This document shows positions 21,327 to 32,090 of a DNA stretch of 64,000 nt, in pieces (within the stretch, counting starts at the first letter, position 1; the number at the start of each line of letters is the position of its first letter). Location of the stretch: assembly GCA_963775635.1 (NCBI GenBank), contig CAVZJO010000005.1:26906-90905 (forward strand). Reading direction: 5' to 3'. Position numbers and translations under genes: made by a program. The DNA is from JALORV01 sp963775635 (GTDB lineage: Bacteria > Pseudomonadota > Gammaproteobacteria > Burkholderiales > Burkholderiaceae_F). The notes beneath the pieces were generated by a model. It saw nothing but the letters and a program-made list of their open reading frames with translations. It searched no databases and was not told where the DNA came from.

Positions 21327-21421
21327 AAAGCCGCTTCCGGTGACCTATCTCGGAATCCATTCTACGGACGCGCCCCGAGGCCGATACCCGCCGGCCAATC
21401 GAACCGGCAAAAACGGGCGCC

Positions 21422-21449
21422 TTGCGGGGCTCCTGCGCGTGAGTACAAT
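21422..21449 (+). promoter_or_regulatory. Likely sigma-70 promoter of the amino-acid binding protein gene
   Basis: TTGCGG, 16 bases, then TACAAT, about 120 bases upstream of the lipoprotein gene start. The intervening leader is moderately long and holds no obvious attenuator. Confidence 0.5.
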
Positions 21450-21568
21450 CCTGCGGTTTCGTCGGCGAAACCCCTGCCTTACTGTCTGGTGCCGCAGTGA
21501 CGATTCACCGGGCAAAGAGTCCCAGCAAAACAACCATTCGACCGACAGTCAAGAGGAGAAAAGGTCTC

Positions 21569-22759
21569 ATGAACCACAACGTCATCAAGCTTGCGCCGCT
21601 GGCAATAGCGGCGGCGGTCGCGCTTGCCGCCTGCGGCAAGAAGGAAGAGCCGGCCAAGACCGATGCCCCCAAGGCAGCGGCGGCTGCCCCGCAGAAGCAA
21701 CAGCTCAAGGTCGGCCACGTCGCGCCGCTGACCGGCGGCATCGCCCACCTCGGCAAGGACAACGAGAACGGCGCCAAGCTGGCGGCCAAGGAAATCAACG
21801 CCGCTGGCGGCGTCAAGATCGGCGACCAGGTCTACGAGATCGTCATCTTGGGTGAGGACGACAAGGCCGATCCGAAGGAAGGCACGCTGGCCGCTCAGAA
21901 GATCGTCGACTCCGGCGCCGTCGCAGTCGTCGGCCACCTGAATTCCGGCACGTCGATCCCGGCCTCCAAGATTTATTCGGATGCCAGCATGACGCAAATC
22001 TCGCCGTCGGCAACGAATCCCAAGTTGACCGAGCAGGGTTTCAAGACGACATTCCGCGTCGTCGCCAACGACAACCAGCAGGGCGGCGTGCTCGCGAACT
22101 ACGCGCATGACGCGCTGAAGGCCAAGACGATAGCCATCGTCGACGACCGCACCGCCTACGGACAGGGCCTGGCCGACGTAGTCGAGAAGGTCGCGAAGGA
22201 AAAGGGCATCAAGGTCGTCGGCCGTGAGTTCGCCACCGACAAGACGACCGACTTCAACGCCATCCTGACCAAGATACGTGCTAGCAAGCCCGACGTCATC
22301 ATGTACGGCGGCATGGACGCCACCGCGGGCCCGCTCGCCAAGCAGATGAAGCAGCTCGGCATCAAGTCGGTGTTGCTGGCGGGCGACGGCGTGTGCTCGC
22401 CCGAGTTCATCAAGCTGGCCGGCGACGCCGCAACGGTACTGCACTGCTCGATGGCCGGCGAGGCGGTCGAAAAGCTCGCCAAGGGCGAAGAGTTCAAGGC
22501 CAAGTACAAGGCCGAGTTCAACCAGGACGTGCAGATTTACTCGCCGTATTCGTACGACGCCGTGTACGTCGTCGCCGATGCGGCCAAGCGGGCCGGCAAG
22601 GCTGATCGCGCCGCCATCACGGCGGCGATGCCCGCGACCAGCTATCCGGGACTGACCGGCACCATCGCGTTCGACGAGAAGGGCGACATCAAGGGCGGCG
22701 CCATCTCGATGTTCAAGGTCAGCGGCGACAAGCTGGAGTACATCTCCACAGTTCGCTAG
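21569..22759 (+). CDS. Branched-chain amino acid ABC transporter substrate-binding lipoprotein
   Basis: A 396-residue Leu/Ile/Val-type periplasmic binding protein. The signal ends in a lipobox (VALAAC, lipidated Cys about residue 20) followed by a KKEEPAKTDAPKAAAAAP linker. The mature fold starts KVGHVAPLTGGIAHLGKDNENG, then GHLNSGTSIPASKIY, DDRTAYGQGLADV and YSYDAVYVVADA, as in LivJ/LivK. AAGAGGAGAAAAGG precedes the start. It is monocistronic between a promoter and a terminator. The livHMGF operon at 29.1-32.9 kb has no binding protein of its own and is the likely partner, an inference. Confidence 0.92.
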   Translation: MNHNVIKLAPLAIAAAVALAACGKKEEPAKTDAPKAAAAAPQKQQLKVGHVAPLTGGIAHLGKDNENGAKLAAKEINAAGGVKIGDQVYEIVILGEDDKADPKEGTLAAQKIVDSGAVAVVGHLNSGTSIPASKIYSDASMTQISPSATNPKLTEQGFKTTFRVVANDNQQGGVLANYAHDALKAKTIAIVDDRTAYGQGLADVVEKVAKEKGIKVVGREFATDKTTDFNAILTKIRASKPDVIMYGGMDATAGPLAKQMKQLGIKSVLLAGDGVCSPEFIKLAGDAATVLHCSMAGEAVEKLAKGEEFKAKYKAEFNQDVQIYSPYSYDAVYVVADAAKRAGKADRAAITAAMPATSYPGLTGTIAFDEKGDIKGGAISMFKVSGDKLEYISTVR

Positions 22760-22780
22760 TCGGACCCGCCAACGAAAAAG

Positions 22781-22811
22781 AAGCGGCACCTGCGGGTGCC
22801 GCTTTTTTTTC
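22781..22811 (+). terminator. Bidirectional hairpin terminator
   Basis: Stem AGCGGCACC / GGTGCCGCT with a short loop, followed on the plus strand by nine T and on the minus strand by CTTCTTTTTC. It can stop both the binding-protein gene and the convergent spoVR gene. Confidence 0.9.
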
Positions 22812-22832
22812 AGGCCTTGTGTTTCGCGCTGC

Positions 22833-24500
22833 CTAGGTCCGGTGAATCTTCAACCGGTTGTCACCATCGTCGACCTCCTCCAGGACAACATCGAACTGCC
22901 ACAGTTCCTTGAGGTAGCCGAGGACTTCGGTGACGGTGTCGGCTTCGAGCAGCCGCCCGCGCTCGACGCGATGCTGCAGCAGTAGCGCACGATCACCGTC
23001 CGCCGAGAAGCGTGTAACCGCCAGCGGCGGAGTGTGCACCTCGGGACGATACTGGGCGGCGAGCGTCTGGCGAACTCGCGCGTAGCCCTGCTCGTTGTGG
23101 ATTGCACGCACTGCGTACTTGCTGCGATCGTTCTCGTCATCGGCCAGCATGAAGAGCCGCAGGTCGCGCATCACTTTGGGCGACAGATACTGCTCGATCA
23201 GGCTTTCGTCCTTGAAATTGGCCATCGCGAACTGCACCGCCTCGACCCAGTCGGTCCCCGCCAGGCGCGGGAACCATTCGCGATCCTCGCTGGTGGGCTG
23301 CTCGCACATGCGGCGGATGTCGCGGTAGATCGAGAACCCCAGCGCATAGGGGTTGATGCCGCGAAAGTTCTCCGCGTCGAACACCGGCTGAGTGACGACA
23401 TCGCTGTGATTCGACAACCACTCCAGCATGAAGCCATCGTCGACCTGACCGTGGTCATACAACTCGTGCAACAGCGTGTAGTGCCAGAAGGTGGCGGCGC
23501 CCTCGTTGGCCACCTTGGTCAGGCGCTGCGGATAGAAGTACTGCGAGATCTTGCGCACGATGCGGACCAGCTCGCGCTGCCAAGGGGCGAGTTTTGGGGC
23601 GCTCTTCTCGATGAAGTAAAGCAGGTTTTCCTGCGGATCGAAGGATTCCTGCGCCGGGTCCTTCTTGACCTCGGCGCCCTCGTACAGATAGGCGACGTCG
23701 GGGTTGTAATGATGCTGAGCGAAGCGCATCCGCTCCGCCAGCCGCTCTCGCTCGCGGCTCACCGACAGCCGCGTCGGCTTCTTGTAGCGATCCACGCCAT
23801 AGGGTGCCAGCGCGTGGCAGCAGTCGAGGATGCGCTCGACCTCGCGCCAGCCATAACGCTCCTCACAGTCGAGGATGAAGTTTCGGGCGAACGTCAGGTA
23901 ATCGAGGATGGCGTCAGCTTGCGTGAACTGGCGGAACAGATAGTTGCTCTTGAAAAATGCGTTGTGACCGTAGGCGGCGTGAGCCATCACCAGCACCTGC
24001 AACGGCAGCGTGTTGGTTTCCATCAGGTACACCAACGAGGGACTGGTGTTGATCACGATTTCGTACGCCAGCCCGCTCATCCCTTTCTTGTACGTATGCT
24101 CCTGACCGAGCAATTGCTTGCCATAACTCCAGTGTGCGTAATGCACCGGCATGCCGACCGTCGAGCACAGATCGATCATCTGCGCCGCGGTGATCACCTC
24201 GTACTGGATCGGATAGGTGTCGAGGTGCATGCGCCTCGCGTGCTCCGCAAGGGCGGCATCGAAGCGCCTCAGCAGCGGGACAGTCCACTCCGTGCCCCTG
24301 GCGATTGGCGCGGCCACGCGCTTCTTCCCAGGGACAGGCATCGGTACCGCCGGCCGCGACACCAGCTTCGGCCACGGCCGCTCGGGGTCGCTGCGTCCGC
24401 CCTGCTCCGCAGAAGCAGCCGAGTCGCCCCGATTCCAGGGATTCGTCGGTCGGCCTCGTTGCGGCCAAGGCCCTCGCCCAGGACTGACCGGCGTGCTCAT
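22833..24500 (-). CDS. SpoVR/YcgB family protein
   Basis: A 555-residue soluble SpoVR-family protein. Conserved stretches include MPVHYAHWSYGKQLLGQEHTY-type sequence, GLAYEIVINTSPSLVYLMET, VMAHAAYGHNAFFKSN, and NEGAATFWHYTLLHELYDHG. Function is unknown at the molecular level: Bacillus SpoVR is needed for spore cortex formation, and YcgB in enterobacteria is in the RpoS stress regulon. The first ~60 residues (proline/arginine-rich, starting MSTPVSPGRGPWP) are not part of the conserved domain, and the true start could be downstream. It is the third gene of the prkA-yeaH-spoVR operon. Confidence 0.9.
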   Translation of the reverse strand: MSTPVSPGRGPWPQRGRPTNPWNRGDSAASAEQGGRSDPERPWPKLVSRPAVPMPVPGKKRVAAPIARGTEWTVPLLRRFDAALAEHARRMHLDTYPIQYEVITAAQMIDLCSTVGMPVHYAHWSYGKQLLGQEHTYKKGMSGLAYEIVINTSPSLVYLMETNTLPLQVLVMAHAAYGHNAFFKSNYLFRQFTQADAILDYLTFARNFILDCEERYGWREVERILDCCHALAPYGVDRYKKPTRLSVSRERERLAERMRFAQHHYNPDVAYLYEGAEVKKDPAQESFDPQENLLYFIEKSAPKLAPWQRELVRIVRKISQYFYPQRLTKVANEGAATFWHYTLLHELYDHGQVDDGFMLEWLSNHSDVVTQPVFDAENFRGINPYALGFSIYRDIRRMCEQPTSEDREWFPRLAGTDWVEAVQFAMANFKDESLIEQYLSPKVMRDLRLFMLADDENDRSKYAVRAIHNEQGYARVRQTLAAQYRPEVHTPPLAVTRFSADGDRALLLQHRVERGRLLEADTVTEVLGYLKELWQFDVVLEEVDDGDNRLKIHRT

Positions 24501-24570
24501 GTTGCCCCCTTCGCCCTGCGGGCTGTCCCCCCGAGGTGAAGCGAGCACCTTCGGAGCGGCCGTGCGGCGC

Positions 24571-25872
24571 TCATGCCACTGCCTCCTTGCGCGCGAACAG
24601 TTCGCGGAACACAGGCCAGATTTCGCGCCGCTCGTGCACCCTGCGCATCGCGAACCCGCCGTCTGCGATCGCCCCGTAGCACTGCCACAGGTCCGACGGA
24701 CGGTTGAACCACCCACCAGGATTGCTCGACGGAATGTCGATGTAGGCAAAGTAGCGCACGCGCCGCAAAAGCTCGGTCTGCAGATAGCCAACGCAGCGCT
24801 GCGCGTCGTCTTCACCGCAATCACCGTCGGAGGCCTGCGCGATGTACACGTTCCAGTCCGTGCCGGCGAAGCGCGTGTCGATCACCTTCTGCGCCAGTTG
24901 CAGTGCCGGCATTACCAGCGTGCCGCCGGACTGCGGATCGTGGAAAAAAGTCTTCTCGTCGACTTCCTGCGCGGTCTCGGTGTGGCGGATGAAAACGATG
25001 TCGACAGCGCCGTACTTGCGTTCGAGGAAGAGGTACAAGAGAGCGAAGAAGCGCTTGGCCAGATCCTTCTTGCGCTCGTCCATCGAGCCCGAGACGTCCA
25101 TCAGGCACAGCATCACCGCGCGTGTCGCTGGCGACGCAACCGGCTGGCGCGCGCGAAAGCGGCGGTCGATCGCCTCCAGGAACGGCAACTGCTCGCGACG
25201 CTCGCGCAACTGGGTGATCTCTTCCTCGAGTTCGGCGCGCCGTTCGACGTCGAACGGCGACAGTTGCTCCATCTTGTGCGTCAGTTCATCGATCTGTCGC
25301 GTGATGCCGCCGCGCAACGCGATACGGCGTGCGATCGACATGCGCATCGTCAGTGCCGGTGACAGATTGGCCAGCACACCGTCGCGGGAATGACCGGCGC
25401 GGCGCTTGTGGATGTACGTCACATCGCCGAGGCGGGTGCGTTCCAGGTTCGGCAGTTCGAGATCGTCGAAGAACAGCCGCAGGAATTCGTCGCGCGACAG
25501 CACGAAGCTGAAGTTATCGCGGCTCTCGCCCTCACCCGGCTCATTGCCCAGACCATCGCCTTCGCCGCCACCGGGGCGATCGATCGTATCGCCGGGTACA
25601 TACTCGTGGTTGCCAGGCAATACGAAGTCACGGCTGCCGGTGCTGCGGTCGTGATGCAGATGCGGCTCTTTCAGCCCGCGGCCGGGGATCGAAATCCGGC
25701 TGCCCTTGCCGACGTCGGCGATGCCACGCTTGTCGACTTCGTCGTCGACCGCTCGCTTGATCTCTTCCTTGAAGCGACGAATGAAGCGCTCGCGATTGAC
25801 CGCGCTGCGCCCCGGCGGATCCCCGCGCCGGTCGACGACGCGCATGAAGCGGCTCGAAGCAGTGGCGGACAC
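24571..25872 (-). CDS. YeaH/YhbH family VWA-like protein (DUF444)
   Basis: A 433-residue cytoplasmic protein of the YeaH/YhbH (DUF444) family. It has VDRRGDPPGRSAVNRERFIR near the N-terminus, and a von Willebrand A-like fold whose MIDAS-type motif DVSGSMD lies at residues 259-265. HTETAQEVDEKTFF and GGTLVMPALQLAQ follow. Partner of the PrkA kinase in stress or stationary-phase signalling, role not defined. The GTG start at 25872 has a GAGGA site five bases before it. An ATG nine codons later is an alternative. It lies 23 bases after prkA. Confidence 0.9.
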   Translation of the reverse strand: MSATASSRFMRVVDRRGDPPGRSAVNRERFIRRFKEEIKRAVDDEVDKRGIADVGKGSRISIPGRGLKEPHLHHDRSTGSRDFVLPGNHEYVPGDTIDRPGGGEGDGLGNEPGEGESRDNFSFVLSRDEFLRLFFDDLELPNLERTRLGDVTYIHKRRAGHSRDGVLANLSPALTMRMSIARRIALRGGITRQIDELTHKMEQLSPFDVERRAELEEEITQLRERREQLPFLEAIDRRFRARQPVASPATRAVMLCLMDVSGSMDERKKDLAKRFFALLYLFLERKYGAVDIVFIRHTETAQEVDEKTFFHDPQSGGTLVMPALQLAQKVIDTRFAGTDWNVYIAQASDGDCGEDDAQRCVGYLQTELLRRVRYFAYIDIPSSNPGGWFNRPSDLWQCYGAIADGGFAMRRVHERREIWPVFRELFARKEAVA

Positions 25873-25895
25873 AGGGTCCTCGCAGCGCTAAGTCA

Positions 25896-27848
25896 TCACG
25901 ACTGTGTCGACTTCTTGAAGTGCATGTACCAGTCAACCAGCCGGCGCACCTGCTTTTCGGTATAGCCGCGCGCCGCCATCCGGTTGACGAAACTCTTGTG
26001 GCGCTCTTCCATCTCCTGCGAGCCCTTGGCCTCGAACGATATGATCGGGAGGATGTCCTCGGTCTTGCTGAACATCCGCTTTTCGATCACGACGCGCAGC
26101 TTCTCGTAACTGGTCCAGTGCGGGTTCTTGCCGTGGGCGCGCGCCCGCAGCACGAAGTTGACGACCTCGTTGCGGAAATCCTTCGGATTCGAGATTCCGG
26201 CCGGCTTCTCGATCTTCTCCAGCTCGGAGTTCAGCGCGTCGCGCGAGTACTGCATGCCGGTGTCCGGATCGCGCCAGTCTTCATCGAGCAGCCACTTGTC
26301 CGCGTAGGTCACGTAGCGGTCGAACAGGTTCTGCCCGTACTCGCCGTACGCGTCCAGATACGACATCTGGAGTTCCTTTTCGAGGAACTCGGCGAAGCGC
26401 GGGACGATCCATTCCTTGACATGACCACGCAGGCGGCGCTTGTACTCCTCCTGGATATCTTCCTTCGCCAGGCGATCCTCGAGCACGACCAGCAGGTTGA
26501 CGGGGTCGGCAGCGATTTCGCTCGGGTCGCGATTGAATGCCGCCGAGATCGTCTTGAACGCCCAGCGTGTCGACAGCCCGGAAAAACCCTCCTGCATGCC
26601 GGCGTCGTCGCGATACTCCTTCACGCTCTTGCTACGCGGATCTATATCCTTGAGATTCTCGCCGTTGTACGAACGCAGCTTGCTGAAGACCGACGAGTTC
26701 TCCGGCACCGCCAGCCGCGAGAGCACGGTGAACTCGGCCAGCGTACGCAGCGTCTGCGGCGCGCACGGCGCCTCCGACAGCGTCGAGGCCCTCAGCATCT
26801 TGTCGTAGATGCGTACTTCCTCATCGACACGCAGGCAGTAGGGCACCTTGACCAGGTACACGCGATCGATGAAAGCCTCGTTGTCCTTGTTGTTGCGAAA
26901 CTTCAGCCACTCGGCCTCGTTCGAGTGCGCCATGATGAAGCCGCTAAACGGCAACGCGGGTAGCGCCTCGGTGCCCTTGAAATTGCCTTCCTGCGTAGCC
27001 GTCAGGATCGGATTGAGCACCTTCAGCGGCGCCTTGAACATCTCGACGAACTCGACGCAGCGTGCCGACCCGAGGCACAGCGCTCCCGAGTAGCTGTACG
27101 CGTCGGTGTCGTCCTGCGCGAACTGCTCGAGCATGCGCAGATCGACCTTGCCGACGAGCGACGAGATGTCCTGCGTGTTTTCGTCGCCGGGCTCGGTCTT
27201 GACGATGCCGATCTGGTTCAACACCGACGGCATGATGCGGACGACTTGGAACTTGTTGAGATCGCCCTTGTATTCCTTCAGGCGCTTCAACGCCCACGGG
27301 CTGGCAATGCCGGTCAACGCGCGCGGCGGGATGCCGTAGCGGTCTTCCATCTGCGCGCCGTACTTGTCGCGGGGAAACAACCCCAGCGGCGACTCGAGCA
27401 GCGGCGACACCTTGCCAGTCACCGAGTCCTTCAGCGTATAGATCGGAAACTGCTCGCACAGCGACTTGATCTTCTCCGCCAACGACGACTTGCCGCCACC
27501 GACTGGGCCGAGCAGATACAGCACCTGCTTGCGCTCCTCGAGTCCCTGTGCGGCGTGCAGGAAGTACGCGTACAGCGACATCAGCGTCTCTTCCATGCCG
27601 TGGAAGTCGGCGAACGCATCCCAGGTCTGGATGACACGGTTCTGGAAGATGCGCGAAAGCCGCGCGTCATCGGCGGTATTGACGAGCTTGGGTTTGCCGA
27701 TCGCTTCGAGCACACACTCGTGCGAGCTCGCGTACGCCATGCGGTCGGTCTTGCAGTACCGCAGGAAGTCTTCGAGCCCCATTTCTTCGTCGAGTCTGAG
27801 GACGAAGGACTCGCGGAACGAATCAAATATTCCAGTGGGCGCGGTCAT
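25896..27848 (-). CDS. prkA: PrkA family AAA+ serine protein kinase (YeaG)
   Basis: A 650-residue PrkA/YeaG protein. The AAA-type N-terminal domain holds a P-loop LLGPVGGGKSS (residues 112-122) and GALCLGSARCVEFVEMFKAP. The C-terminal PrkA domain includes DWRDPDTGMQYSRDALNSEL. E. coli YeaG is autophosphorylated and acts in nitrogen-starvation adaptation, and Bacillus PrkA has been reported as a Lon-like protease as well as a kinase. GGGAGG precedes the start at 27848, ruling out a longer upstream start. First gene of the prkA-yeaH-spoVR operon. Confidence 0.93.
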   Translation of the reverse strand: MTAPTGIFDSFRESFVLRLDEEMGLEDFLRYCKTDRMAYASSHECVLEAIGKPKLVNTADDARLSRIFQNRVIQTWDAFADFHGMEETLMSLYAYFLHAAQGLEERKQVLYLLGPVGGGKSSLAEKIKSLCEQFPIYTLKDSVTGKVSPLLESPLGLFPRDKYGAQMEDRYGIPPRALTGIASPWALKRLKEYKGDLNKFQVVRIMPSVLNQIGIVKTEPGDENTQDISSLVGKVDLRMLEQFAQDDTDAYSYSGALCLGSARCVEFVEMFKAPLKVLNPILTATQEGNFKGTEALPALPFSGFIMAHSNEAEWLKFRNNKDNEAFIDRVYLVKVPYCLRVDEEVRIYDKMLRASTLSEAPCAPQTLRTLAEFTVLSRLAVPENSSVFSKLRSYNGENLKDIDPRSKSVKEYRDDAGMQEGFSGLSTRWAFKTISAAFNRDPSEIAADPVNLLVVLEDRLAKEDIQEEYKRRLRGHVKEWIVPRFAEFLEKELQMSYLDAYGEYGQNLFDRYVTYADKWLLDEDWRDPDTGMQYSRDALNSELEKIEKPAGISNPKDFRNEVVNFVLRARAHGKNPHWTSYEKLRVVIEKRMFSKTEDILPIISFEAKGSQEMEERHKSFVNRMAARGYTEKQVRRLVDWYMHFKKSTQS

Positions 27849-28238
27849 CCTGACCTCCCTTGGCCCAGGGGCCGACAACGAAACAAACGCGACGAACTTA
27901 GAGTAGTTGACAAACCTCTTGTCCTGATACGGTTAAAAGAAGAGTAAATGCCCGCCACTGCATCGCCCTCATCTGAATTACCGATGGAATACGGTCACTG
28001 CGCGGTTTCGGATGTCTGTCGATGAACGACCAGCGACCTTCGCGCTGCTCGGCAGCATCGCGGCGGTCGCAACGCCCATCGAAATGCCAGGCATCCGTTC
28101 CCAGTCTTTCTCGCCGCGCACCTGGTCGTTCCATCTCCTCAAGTGCGGGTGCGCCAGAGCAAACGTCACGTTGCCAGTCGAGCGGGCCGCCGGCCGACGC
28201 CCGCCAGCCAGTCGAACCTCCGACACTTCCGCGGCCGA
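27849..28238 (-). other. Intergenic region upstream of prkA
   Basis: About 390 bases with no convincing gene. It must hold the promoter of the prkA operon, which in other bacteria depends on a stress sigma factor. On the minus strand CTACTCTAAG near 27892-27901 is a possible RpoS-like -10, but I see no supporting second element. A plus-strand TTGACA at 27908 has no good -10 partner. No hairpin or repeat stands out. Confidence 0.35.
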
Positions 28239-28463
28239 TCAGCCGTCGTACTTGAAGGATAGGGAAACCCGCGCGCGGTATGCGACGACCTTTCCTCCTT
28301 CAATCTTCACGTCGAGCTTGCTGACCTCGGCGATTCGCAGGTCACGCAGTGAGGTCGCTGCCGTCTCGACAGCGCTTTTTGCCGCCGCCTCCCACGAGTC
28401 CGGGCTCGTGCCAATGATCTCAGTGACGCGATAGACGCCGGATTCAGTTTTCTTCTTGGCCAC
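28239..28463 (-). CDS. Dodecin (flavin-binding)
   Basis: A 74-residue protein matching dodecin over its whole length: VYRVTEIIGTSPDSWEAAAK, SAVETAATSLRDLRIAEVSK, and KVVAYRARVSLSFKYDG. Dodecins form hollow 12-subunit shells that bind FMN, FAD or related flavins and buffer free flavin. The helix plus three-stranded sheet order and size are typical. A GGAGAC site precedes the start. It stands alone. Confidence 0.93.
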   Translation of the reverse strand: MAKKKTESGVYRVTEIIGTSPDSWEAAAKSAVETAATSLRDLRIAEVSKLDVKIEGGKVVAYRARVSLSFKYDG

Positions 28464-28585
28464 GATTCGGTCTCCTTCCGGTTGCGGGGCTGCAGGACAA
28501 TTCCCGAAGCCTCGGAGAATTCATCATAGTCCTGCGGCCGTATTGCGTGCGTGAAGCGCACGTCCTCCACATATAGAGGCCTGCT

Positions 28586-28855
28586 TCAGCGGCCGAACCG
28601 CTGCACGGCGCGGACTCGCGCCTTGGCCATTTCGTCCGCACGGTTCCTCAGCGGTGCGTTCGTCTCGAGCGATCGCAGAAGATTCCTGGAGACGTTCTCC
28701 ACCCCGTCGATTGCGGCGAGGAAGGCGACTTCGTTGGCTTTCGATGGCTTGTTGAAGCCGCTCACCTTTCTGACGAATTGCAGTGCTGCCGCGTGAATCT
28801 CTTCGTCCGTCACGGGCGGGTCGAAATTGAAGAGAGTCCTGATGTTTCGACACAT
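28586..28855 (-). CDS. DUF2277 family protein
   Basis: An 89-residue protein starting MCRNIRTLFNFDPPVTDEEI and continuing AAALQFVRKVSGFNKPSKAN, the defining sequence of DUF2277. The C-terminal half is helical and basic. Members are small cytoplasmic proteins of unknown function. The ATG at 28855 follows GAGAGGTGA, so it was preferred to an in-frame GTG three codons upstream. Confidence 0.88.
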   Translation of the reverse strand: MCRNIRTLFNFDPPVTDEEIHAAALQFVRKVSGFNKPSKANEVAFLAAIDGVENVSRNLLRSLETNAPLRNRADEMAKARVRAVQRFGR

Positions 28856-29151
28856 GAGCTTCACCTCTCATCGATGGCGGCCAACCGGTTGAGCCGTGGC
28901 CGGCTTGCCCCGTGAAAATTTCAGACTTCCGCACCTCAGGGCGGCGCGCGCTGGTCCCGGTACCAGCAAATGCGGCGCAGCATGACCGCTTCCGGCGTTG
29001 TTTGCGTCGAGACACCAGGCCTGGACCGCGTCTGAAGGCTGTGGGGCCGGAACCGCAGTCCAGCCAGATCCGGTAGCGGCGCACTTAGCGCACTTGCTAC
29101 GATGCGCCACCGCCGGACGCGCGCCGCGTCCAGCCCTACCGATCGGGATCG

Positions 29152-30081
29152 ATGGACACGTTCATCCAGCAGGTCATCAACGGTTTGGTGCTCGGCAGCA
29201 TGTACTCGCTGATCGCACTCGGCTACACGATGGTCTACGGGATTCTGAACCTGATCAACTTTGCACACGGTGACGTCCTTACGGTTGGAGCGCTGACGGC
29301 GCTGTCGACCATCCTGCTGCTGCAAGCGATGTTCCCGGGGATGCCGGGCTGGGCACTGATCGGCGCTGGCCTGCTGGCGGCGATACCTGTCTGCGTCGTG
29401 CTGAGTCTGGTCATCGAACGCGTCGCCTACCGGCCGCTGCGCAATGCGCCGCGCCTGGCACCGCTTATCACCGCTATCGGCGTATCGATCGTGATCCAGA
29501 CCGTGGCGATGCTGGTGTGGGGGCGCAACTACCTGACGTTTCCCTCGCTGATCTCGAATGTGCCGTTCGAGATCGGCGGGGCCACGGTGACGGTGACCAA
29601 GCTGCTGGTCATCGTCCTGTCGGCCGTTGTGATGGTCGGGCTGATGCTGCTGGTCAACCGCACGCGCCTGGGCCGCGCGATGCGCGCCACCGCCGAGAAC
29701 CCGCGCGTTGCCGGATTGATGGGCGTGAATCCGAATTTCGTGATCGCGGCGACCTTTGCGATCGGCGCCGCGCTGGCGGCGCTGGCCGGCGTGATGCTGG
29801 CTGCCACCTACAGCGTCGCCCACTTTTACATGGGGTTCCTGCCCGGGCTGAAGGCGTTCACCGCCGCGGTGCTCGGCGGCATCGGCAACATCCCTGGCGC
29901 GATGCTGGGCGGCCTGCTGCTCGGGCTGATCGAGGCGCTCGGCGCCGGCTACATCGGCGAGCTGACCGGGGGCATTCTCGGCAGCCATTACCAGGACGTG
30001 TTCGCGTTCCTGATTCTGGTCATGGTGCTGATCTTCCGTCCGTCGGGCCTGCTCGGCGAACGCGTGGCAGACCGCGCATAG
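29152..30081 (+). CDS. livH: Branched-chain amino acid ABC transporter permease LivH
   Basis: A 309-residue inner-membrane permease with about eight helices. LivH hallmarks are QQVINGLVLGSMYSLIALGY, YGILNLINFAHGD, the cytoplasmic coupling segment MRATAENPRVAGLMGVN, and FRPSGLLGERV at the end. It pairs with LivM to form the channel for branched-chain amino acids or related ligands. It is the first gene of a livHMGF operon without its own binding protein. Confidence 0.94.
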   Translation: MDTFIQQVINGLVLGSMYSLIALGYTMVYGILNLINFAHGDVLTVGALTALSTILLLQAMFPGMPGWALIGAGLLAAIPVCVVLSLVIERVAYRPLRNAPRLAPLITAIGVSIVIQTVAMLVWGRNYLTFPSLISNVPFEIGGATVTVTKLLVIVLSAVVMVGLMLLVNRTRLGRAMRATAENPRVAGLMGVNPNFVIAATFAIGAALAALAGVMLAATYSVAHFYMGFLPGLKAFTAAVLGGIGNIPGAMLGGLLLGLIEALGAGYIGELTGGILGSHYQDVFAFLILVMVLIFRPSGLLGERVADRA

Positions 30082-30094
30082 GAATAGGTCCCGG

Positions 30095-31224
30095 ATGACT
30101 GCACTGCTGCCGCGCCTGTCGCAGAACCGCTCGGCCGTGTGGCTGGCGACCGCCGTGGTCGCGGTCGTACTGATCCTGCTGCCGTTCGCGTTCGGCATGA
30201 TGGGGAACGCCTGGGTCCGCGCGCTGGCGTTCGCACTGCTCTACATCCTGCTGGCGTTGGGGCTCAATATCGTCGTCGGGTTCGCCGGGCTGCTCGACCT
30301 CGGCTACATCGCGTTTTACGCGGTCGGCGCCTACATGTACGCACTGCTGGCGTCGCCGCACCTGACGTCCACTTTCACCTGGATCGCCCAGACCTTTCCG
30401 ACCGGGCTGCACAGTTCGATCTGGTTCGTGGTTCCGCTCGGCGCCGGGCTCGCGGCATTGTTCGGCATTCTGCTGGGCGCGCCGGTTCTGAAGCTGCGCG
30501 GCGACTATCTGGCGATCGTCACGCTCGGCTTCGGCGAGATCACCCGCATCTTCATCAACAACTTGAACTCGCCGGTGAATATCACCAACGGTCCGCAGGG
30601 CATCACGATGATCGAGCCGGTGAAGATCGCTGGCGTCAACTTCGGCCGCACGTTAAACGTGTTCGACCTGACCCTGCCGTCGGTGTACCTCTACTACTAC
30701 CTGTTCCTCGTGCTGACGATCGCGGCCATCGTCGTCTGTGTCCGCCTGCAGGATTCGCGGCTGGGCCGTGCCTGGATGGCGATCCGCGAGGACGAGATCG
30801 CGGCCAAGGCGATGGGCATCAACGTGCGCAACATCAAGCTGCTGGCGTTCTCGCTCGGAGCAACTTTCGGCGGTGTGTCCGGCGCGATGTTCGCGGCGTT
30901 CCAGGGCTTCGTCTCGCCGGAGTCGTTCACGCTGAACGAATCGATCATCGTGCTGGCGATGATCGTGCTCGGCGGTCTCGGCCACATTCCGGGTGTCGTA
31001 CTCGGCGCAGTGCTGCTTTCGATCTTTCCAGAAGTGCTGCGGCACACCGTCGTGCCGGTCCAGACGTTCCTGTTCGGACATGTCGTCATCGATGCCGAAG
31101 TGCTGCGGATGATGCTCTACGGCCTGGCGATGGTGCTGATCATGCTGTACCGGCCCAAGGGTTTGTGGCCGGCGCCCGAGCACGGCGTCAATCCGGCCAG
31201 CCGGATCGCCACGCAGAGGGCCTG

Positions 31225-31225
<1 letters not shown>
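30095..31225 (+). CDS. livM: Branched-chain amino acid ABC transporter permease LivM
   Basis: A 376-residue inner-membrane permease, partner of LivH. It has an early LNIVVGFAGLLDLGYIAFYAVGA signature, the KLRGDYLAIVTLGFGEITRI segment, and the coupling helix MAIREDEIAAKAMGINVRNIK. About ten hydrophobic helices are visible. It begins 13 bases after livH. Its stop overlaps the livG start by one base (TGATG), implying coupled translation. Confidence 0.94.
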
Positions 31226-32016
<791 letters not shown>

Positions 32017-32090
32017 AAGCGCAGCATGACGGAAGTCGTTCTTCGCGGTCTGCACGCTGCGCGCTCCGCCCGCGCGGGCGCCTGTGAAGC

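Noticed and set aside
27908..27945. TTGACA as a plus-strand promoter between prkA and dodecin
   Set aside because: No -10 at proper spacing and no plus-strand gene downstream: the open frame at 28012-28434 covers the dodecin gene in antisense.
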